Positions 58,017 through 64,000 of a DNA stretch of 64,000 bases are shown piece after piece. Below the pieces are notes generated by a model. That model was not told the DNA's origin, made no database searches, and saw only the letters and a program-made list of their open reading frames with translations. Position 1 is the stretch's first letter. Every line of letters begins with the position of its first letter. Location: contig SAXG01000041.1 in NCBI GenBank assembly GCA_012932865.1, positions 62,001 through 126,000 of the forward strand. The letters are read 5' to 3'. The translations under genes were made by a program, and so were the position numbers. The DNA is from Amylostereum areolatum. Its lineage: Eukaryota > Basidiomycota > Agaricomycetes > Russulales > Stereaceae.

Positions 58017-59258
58017 TCGTCGATAGCGTGCAAAAAGATGTCGACGCTGTCCAAGGACTCCAACGTCGCCGCTGGTGATGACGGCGACTGGCACAGGCTC
58101 GAGGCCGACTGCTTGGATTTCCCACGCCACCTCCAGCCACCGCCTTTCCAGAACCCAACTCTTGTCTCTAGTCTGTGCCTAAAGTTATTTTTTGACGTTG
58201 TGCTCGTCTTCCTCGATGGATATCTGGATTCCCACCTTAGTTATCCCTTCGACTGTCCTCGCCACACTGCTGTGACTCAGGTATCAGACTCGTACGGCGC
58301 TTCGTGCACGAGATCTCCACAAGATTGCGCAACAACGGCCACGGTCCTTCAAATCTGCCTCTCCGCGACTTCGAGCATCGGCTCACAGGTTTGTTTTTTG
58401 TGACCCCTTCGTGCAGCTTTGGTGCAGGCGCTCCAGACATATGGATTCGAACGTTCGCACACTTCCTTGCAATCAATTGTGGCATCATTACATACGATAC
58501 GAACGAAAAATACCAGCCGGTAAGTACCCCACTAGCGCTTTTTTCGCCTCTGCGTCGAGCGGTTCGAACTTCACTGATACTTCCAAGAGCTTAGCTGCTC
58601 TTTTCTTGAGGGGAGTGCCCTCATGATTAACCTCTCAAATCTTCTCTGAATTTAATACAGTGCTTTGAGAACGAACCTTTACCGTGAGTTAGGATCGAGG
58701 CGACGTTGATCATGGGGTCATCTTGGGGTCATCTACAAGAGTGCGTTTTCCGCGGCTAACTGTGATGATTGCATCCAGCGTGGACGCGGTCCGGAAGATC
58801 GTGGAACAACGGAAAGATAGTTGACTTCGTGTCCGATTTTTTACCGGCACTCCGCAGACCTGGCGAACAGGGGCCTTCGAAAGGCGACAAATCGTGGTCA
58901 GTTTTTCCCCACGGGGTCTCTTCTCTCGCTCTCACAGGCTTTTGGAGTCTCGTGCAGCGTTCGAAACGACCTTTCGACGTGATGGCAACGTATATGAAAG
59001 CCCAGCTGAACATCGAGCTTATGTTGTTTCTTGCCTGTCATCGGGGGACTACTCCGTTCTTTCGCTCTTAATGGCTTTGGAAAACTGATCCTGAAGCTGG
59101 TGGGTACCAATGGAGCAAGGAGGACTCCCATGGATCCAAGATTTTTCGGAATCTTGAGACATGTATCCACCGGCCGGGCACCGTCTCTGCTTCCGGATAA
59201 ATAGACCTCAGGTCGACACAACTCTCAGCAGCTCCTCCCAACCTCCCTTCGCACCATC
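58017..59258. other. Intergenic, no recognised gene
   Basis: Frames of up to 136 codons on both strands show no motif. The last few hundred bases should hold the P450 promoter. Confidence 0.35.
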
Positions 59259-61672
59259 ATGGCATTCAGTTTCTCCACTCTGCTCTCTGTAACCTCCGCT
59301 CTTGCGGGTTTTTTTGCGCTCGTCGTCATCCGTCGTCATCATCCGTCGTTGAAGTACCTACGCGGTCCCAAGGCTTCTTCCTTTTGGTTAGGTATGGGTC
59401 TTCCCATTATATGCAGGCTCCACGTCGCTTATCATTGTATCCGATGAACAGGCAATCTGGGCGACGTTCGCTATCAAAAGGAAGTTGGCGATGCGGATTT
59501 TCGGTGGATGGCTGAGTATGGCAGCGCCTGGCGCATCAACGGTGTATTCGGTGTATGTTCCAATTATCCCCAGAAAAAGGGGGGAATTGTTCCTGCTTAC
59601 TTATCATCAAATCGGCACACACAGGAGGATCAGCTCATGACCGCCGATCCCAAGGCCCTCCAATACATCCTTCAGACTTCGGGCTACCGTTTCCCCAAGA
59701 AGCCAGACATTGTTGGGAGTATCAGGATGATATTGGGAGAAGGGATTGTGTGGGCACACGGTAAGTCTGTGCGCGGTTTTCCGTTTCCGGCATGTATTCA
59801 CTTGTAAGCAGGCGAGCAGCATCAACGTCACAGGAGGATCATGTCCCCCGCCTTCTCTGCGCAGCAGCTCCGGACCTTCCTGTCCCTCTTCCTGCGCGCT
59901 GCAAACAAGGTGACTGCTTCAACACGTTGAGTGATCATCGGAGATGTCCTGACGTATATGCTCTGGATCACTATAGGTTTCGCAGAAGTGGAAAGACGAG
60001 GTCATCCCCAACGACGAATCGGGAGAGCCCGTATTCAACGTCCACAAATGGCTCTCTCGTACCACGCTGGATGTGATTGGCGAAGGCACGTTGTCCTCAT
60101 CGGACTTGTTGGACAGTTCCCGACTCATTGTCGCGCACAGCGGGGTTTGACTTCGACTTCGGCGCCCTCGACAAATTGGAGAATCCATTGAACAAGATCT
60201 ACGACAATCTCTTGTGCGTCTCTCTTCAATTCATCATGTTCTCCACCGTTTTTCAGCTCTTTGATCGGACACTGAACGCGACGCGGTGTCTCCAGCATCG
60301 ACTCGACGCTCTATCCGCACAAGTCCGACATCGTCTTCAGGTCCTTCTGGCGCTATCTTCCCACAACGGTGGTCAATTTCTTCCGGTACCTTCCCCGCCG
60401 CGAATACACTCGGTTCCGCCACTACCTCGACTATATTCGAGGGTTCGCCAGGACCTTGATCGCGAACAGTCAGGCCAAGGGAGATGGAAATGATGTAATG
60501 AGCATCCTTTTACGTGCCAACTCGGAGGAGTCGACCCGGGGAAAGCTGTCCGAGAGGGAAGTCGTCGACCAGATCTCGTAAATATCTTACGTTCCCTGCT
60601 TCTTATTCTCCTGGATGACCTCGGGTTCCAGTACCATCCTTCTCGCGGGGCACGACACGACCGCGAGCACGTTGACCTGGTGGCTCTGGGAGCTTGCAAA
60701 ACACCCCGACTCGCAGGCGAAAACTCGCGAAGAGATCGCCGCCGTGCGCAGTAAAGTCACCGCTCGAGGAGAGACGGAGTTCAACATCGCAGACTTGGAG
60801 GGCATGTCGTACATGCAGGCAACTTTGAAGGTAATCCGTCCCCTCTTCGTGTCAATAAGGCGCAAGCTGATCTGGCATCCCCGGGGTACAGGAGGGCATG
60901 CGACTACACCCAATCGTCTGGCAGCTAGGCCGTGTCGCTGCTCAAGACGACGTCATCCCATTAGCGTTCCCTGTCACCACAAAGTCTGGAGAGGAGATTT
61001 CGTCCATACCCGTGAAGAAGGGTCAGCAGATCGACATCTCTATCTGCGGGTACAACAGGTGACGACGAGCTCGTCTCTCTGGATGCCACGCAAGTGTTGT
61101 ACTTATACTCCCTGGCAGGCTTTCCGCCGTCTGGGGCGATGACGCACACGAATGGAACCCTGACCGGTTCCTCAATATTAACAAGGCGAAGCAAACCCCT
61201 GTCGGTGTCTATGCAAACCTGTATGTACTACGCCCCTTCGCGCGACCGCAGCGACTGACTCTCCCTTTCTACCAGTTTGAATTTCTGTAAGTTCGTTTGT
61301 CCCTTCAGGCGTCCCTAAAGGCTCATTTTGTCCAGCCGCTGGCCTGCGTGCCTGCATTGGGTAAGTTCTTCTCGTCTTTCTCATCCCGATCCTCTTCAGG
61401 TCCGCTCATTCGTCCTCATTCACAGTTGGCGTTTCGCGTAAGTCCCGGTGCTTTTTCATCTCTCACTCTAAGCTTGAAGCGCTTTTGTGGTCTTCGCAAG
61501 TATTATCGAAATGCAGGCTATCGCCGCCACTCTCATCGAAAACTTCGAGTTCGCGCTGCCGCCGGACCACGAGAAGACCAAGATCAAGCGGATGCCCACG
61601 GGGCTCATGGCGCCCATGATCGATGGCTATTCTGGTGTTTGGATGGGTCTCAAGGTCAAGGCCATTCAGTGA
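59259..61672 (+). CDS. Cytochrome P450 monooxygenase, intact
   Basis: This is an ER-anchored, heme-thiolate monooxygenase of an agaricomycete P450 family; the substrate is unknown. The N-terminal anchor is MAFSFSTLLSVTSALAGFFA, then RGPKASSFWLG. Exons join through VGDADFRWMAEYGSAWRING, PAFSAQQLRTFLSLFLRAAN, WLSRTTLDVIGE/AGFDFDFGALD, the I-helix TILLAGHDTTASTLTWWLWE (AGxDTT oxygen-activation motif), the K-helix EGMRLHP (ExxR) and VWGDDAHEWNPDRFL (PERF-type region). The heme loop LNFSAGLRACIGWRFA carries the Cys ligand in FxxGxRxCxG. It ends GLKVKAIQ with TGA at 61672. About 13 introns are needed. One intron, between VIGE and AGFD, fits only a GC..AG pair. I found no lesion. The decayed relative is at 44.9-47.3 kb. 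Confidence 0.88.
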
Positions 61673-61840
61673 GCCGTAGACGGGAAGCATACCAGAGGAA
61701 AACGGCCAAGTCTTCCTCGTAGAGTCCGACTCTTTGTGTGGTTCAGCTTTTGACAGTCCGTCCGTTTGACGTCCTGGTACTTTTTTTGCGAGTGTGTACT
61801 TCTTGTGATCTCCGGAATAGTGCGTGTGACGTGTTTTCGA

Positions 61841-61880
61841 AATGTACATTATTGGCTGGGAATGTACATTATTGGCTGGG
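61841..61880. repeat. Perfect 20-bp tandem duplication
   Basis: AATGTACATTATTGGCTGGG occurs twice back to back, in the gap between the convergent P450 and DUF7770 genes. Confidence 0.9.
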
Positions 61881-62037
61881 AACAATGGACGATATGAATG
61901 TAAACACGGCTGTGCGTGCGCTCTGCGAAGAACCGCATCGCCTTCGATTTCCAGGATCCCGAAATACGCCCGAGTTCCTGTCGATATAAGTAGACGTTGG
62001 TAAGAGTATCAACGAAAGTACAGTGTAGACCTACCAC

Positions 62038-62679
62038 TCAGTAGAATGTTCCCTCAGCCATGGCCCTCGCCCTGGGCTCCGTGCCAGCGGGGTACGGCCA
62101 ATACTTCCCCAACGCCGCCCTCGCCGTATCCGCGTCATCCACCGAAATGATTCCCGCTTCGACCAGGTCGTACGCGAAGGTATACAGCCAATATCTGCAC
62201 CCCTCCCCCATGCGCGCGAAGACATAGCGATCGCGCTTGTTGTCGACGACGACGCCCATAATGCGTGCGACGGTCGTCCCCGCGGCGACGTCCGCCGAGA
62301 CGAGGTGGGTGTGCGGAATCGCGACGCGGATGTCGTCCGTGGCGCAGTTTTCGAGGATGACCATGCCGCTCTGCAGGTCGGCACCGGGGGCCACGTCGAG
62401 ATGCACGGGAGACGAATCGCGGGTCTTGAGGAAGAGTGTCCAGTGGTTGGTGGGGGACTGCCCATCGCCGCCCACATTGTCCGTATTTTCGTGAGCCACA
62501 AAGTGAATACTGGTGACAACCGCAGTAAGAGACGCCATGCGGAACGACATGGTTCCCCAGTTGCCGTCGACATTCGATATGTGTGAGGATAAGGAATCGG
62601 ACATCTTGATTTTGGAGGGCTTCGAGGTAGATGAGACGGTGGTAGAGTGCATGCGGAGTGACCAGAAGGTCGAGCTCAT
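62038..62679 (-). CDS. DUF7770 protein
   Basis: This is a single-exon fungal protein of unknown function. The conserved part runs TSIHFVAHENTDN, NHWTLFLKTRDSSPVHLDVA, GMVILENCATDDIRVAIPHT, VARIMGVVVDNKRDRYVFAR and GCRYWLYTFAYDLVEAGIIS, ending in YPAGTEPRARAMAEGTFY. The NHW..FL opening and the C-R-x-W-x-Y-T...L..AG block are what I associate with DUF7770. The start is uncertain: the open frame extends to 62766, and ATGs at 62679, 62652 and 62604 are all possible. It is convergent with the P450, with no evidence that the two act together. Confidence 0.65.
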   Translation of the reverse strand: MSSTFWSLRMHSTTVSSTSKPSKIKMSDSLSSHISNVDGNWGTMSFRMASLTAVVTSIHFVAHENTDNVGGDGQSPTNHWTLFLKTRDSSPVHLDVAPGADLQSGMVILENCATDDIRVAIPHTHLVSADVAAGTTVARIMGVVVDNKRDRYVFARMGEGCRYWLYTFAYDLVEAGIISVDDADTARAALGKYWPYPAGTEPRARAMAEGTFY

Positions 62680-64000
62680 GACTCGGTGCTCGGTACCGCC
62701 TTGAAGCACGGCGGTCCAAAGGACCAAATGGAATCGTGGGTTGGATTCGTTCGACCCAAAGAACACATAACGTATCGTTTACAAGCAATTCACTGCATAG
62801 AACTCCTGCCGCCTTGTCAACCCGTCCTCCCGGACCCTCCGCTCCGCCTTATCTACAACCTGTTGCGACAGTGCCTAACTCGTATTGCTCACGACCAGGA
62901 GGCCGAGTGTGACCACGGATGTAGGTACACTTTGGGTCTGTCTGTGTCGTTGTTGACAATGCAATCTGTCGCGGCAAGTAAGTAATAGGTACGTGGACGA
63001 AAGCCGAGGAGAAGGATGTGAAGTGGTTGGTATGGAGGCGGGTATGGAGACGGGTATGAAAAGGGAGACGGGACGCACCACCGATAATTGAACCAGAGGC
63101 CGCCAAGGTTGCGGGGGAGCTGTAGTTGCACGGAGCTCTTGCGAGAAAGGGCTTAAGGAAGGGTGGACGGCTTTAGCGGAATGCGCGTTGGGTCGACGGA
63201 GATTAAGTACCTCCCCAGACCGTCCCACCTGCTTGCTAACATGAGCACATACCATAGTTATTACTAGGCGAAATGAAACATTGATGACCCTAACTCGCCT
63301 ATGAAGGGGGAAAACCACAACAAAGAGGGAGTGAGGAAGAAGGAAGGGTGCGAGGGCGTCGAGCGTGCTGGGGCGGTCGGGAAGTGAGGGAGAAGCCGGA
63401 AATGACACAGCAAACAACGGCGAGTTGGTCCCTTCGGGAATAGCCGGGGAATAGTGCCTAGGGAATACAAAAGTTCTTTAGGGTCTATTCCCACCAGGAA
63501 TAGGTAAATAGGTCCCAGACTATGCCGAGACTGGACCGGACGGGTCACTGTATCTTGCTCCGACCGGGTAGAGGTCAAAGAGCCCTTACAAAGGCCTGCC
63601 GGGAAAAGGATACATGTTTCCGAGAATGGTGAAAAAAACTATTTCTTCCATTTTCCCATCCGAAAGCGGCATTCTTTTACCATGACGATCGCCCATACCG
63701 GTCCTGATCTGACTAAAAAAAGCTTTTCCCATCTTTTTCTCGGTCTGGAAGAGTTTAGCTAAGCGGGGTTGACAAAGCAGGGGGATTTAGCTAACAAGCC
63801 AATAACAAGCTTACGGCTTACATAACCTGGGAGTCGGGCGGGCGCAACAACAAACAAACCTTAGCTAAATACTAGCTATCCACATATCTACAGACTTTCC
63901 GTGATTAGCTAGCATATTCTTAGGCAGCTAAATCAGAGCTAGTGAGTTGATTTGTAAGAGATGTGCAAAATGCGGTGGTGAGCAGTTAGCTTTGAGTTAG
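62680..64000. other. Right-end stretch, repeat-like, no gene recognised
   Basis: No family resemblance on either strand. From about 63420 the sequence becomes AT-richer, with repeated GGGAATAG-type units (63436-63510). From about 63755 to the end it is dense in TTAGCTAA-like motifs, recalling the TTAGC-rich patch near 716-900. This suggests a repeat or transposon remnant, but no terminal repeats were found. Confidence 0.35.

Noticed and set aside
59259..62679. P450 plus DUF7770 as a biosynthetic cluster
   Set aside because: No synthase, terpene cyclase, PKS or NRPS nearby, and convergent adjacency of two genes is not evidence of a pathway.
1..64000. CRISPR arrays, operons or ribosome binding sites
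   Set aside because: The intron-rich basidiomycete gene structure excludes a prokaryotic interpretation, and no regularly spaced repeats were seen.

Overview
This window is nuclear DNA of a filamentous basidiomycete, most likely an agaricomycete and plausibly a polypore (the order is inference). Genes are cut by many short introns of about 50-70 bp, mostly GT..YAG with a CTNAY-like branch point. Several families are ones expanded in Agaricomycetes: DUF6533-like and DUF6534 multi-membrane proteins, DUF6535, P450s and F-box-like relics. Exon models were joined by eye from frame, splice signals and paralogue comparison.

Layout. 1-2855: no convincing gene. 2856-3359: a 504-bp hAT-type MITE. 4132-6417: a DHA2-like MFS transporter. 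7161-9242 (-): a DUF6534 protein. 9600-10796 (-): a possible decayed F-box-like gene. 11350-12824: an alpha-arrestin-like adaptor. 13169-14927 (-): a member of an agaricomycete multi-TM family, here called family W. 16250-16800 (-): remains of a monocarboxylate-transporter-like (MCT) gene. 18629-20219: DUF6533-like gene 1. 20922-22741 (-): MCT-A. 23605-25146: DUF6533-like gene 2. 25450-27790 (-): a membrane RING protein resembling Asi1/Asi3. 28222-29801 (-): DUF6533-like gene 3. 30563-32389: MCT-B. 32781-34833 (-): DUF6535. 35429-37004 (-): family W. 37873-38376: second MITE copy. 38591-39450: COA1-like. 39746-41303 (-): Scd6/LSM14-like. 43184-43438 (-): a small Ser-rich protein. 44930-47251 (-): a P450 pseudogene. 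48564-49443: a GNAT acetyltransferase. 50042-51252 (-): a Pro/Gln-rich basic protein. 53352-54979: family W. 55794-57297: a family W pseudogene. 57640-58016 (-): an F-box-like relic. 59259-61672: an intact P450. 62038-62679 (-): DUF7770.

The most striking structure is at 16-32 kb. A divergent pair, an MCT transporter beside a DUF6533-like multi-TM gene, occurs three times. Two pairs are in direct orientation, the first with its transporter decayed, and the third is inverted across the RING gene. MCT-A and MCT-B share a tract of about 1.42 kb that appears identical, introns included, while their first exons and their DUF6533-like partners are clearly diverged. This fits recent gene conversion between inverted copies; an assembly collapse is the alternative. 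Whether transporter and membrane protein act together, for example as transporter and sensor, is inference only.

Housekeeping genes (COA1, Scd6, probably the RING and arrestin genes) sit among fast-evolving families, pseudogenes and MITEs.
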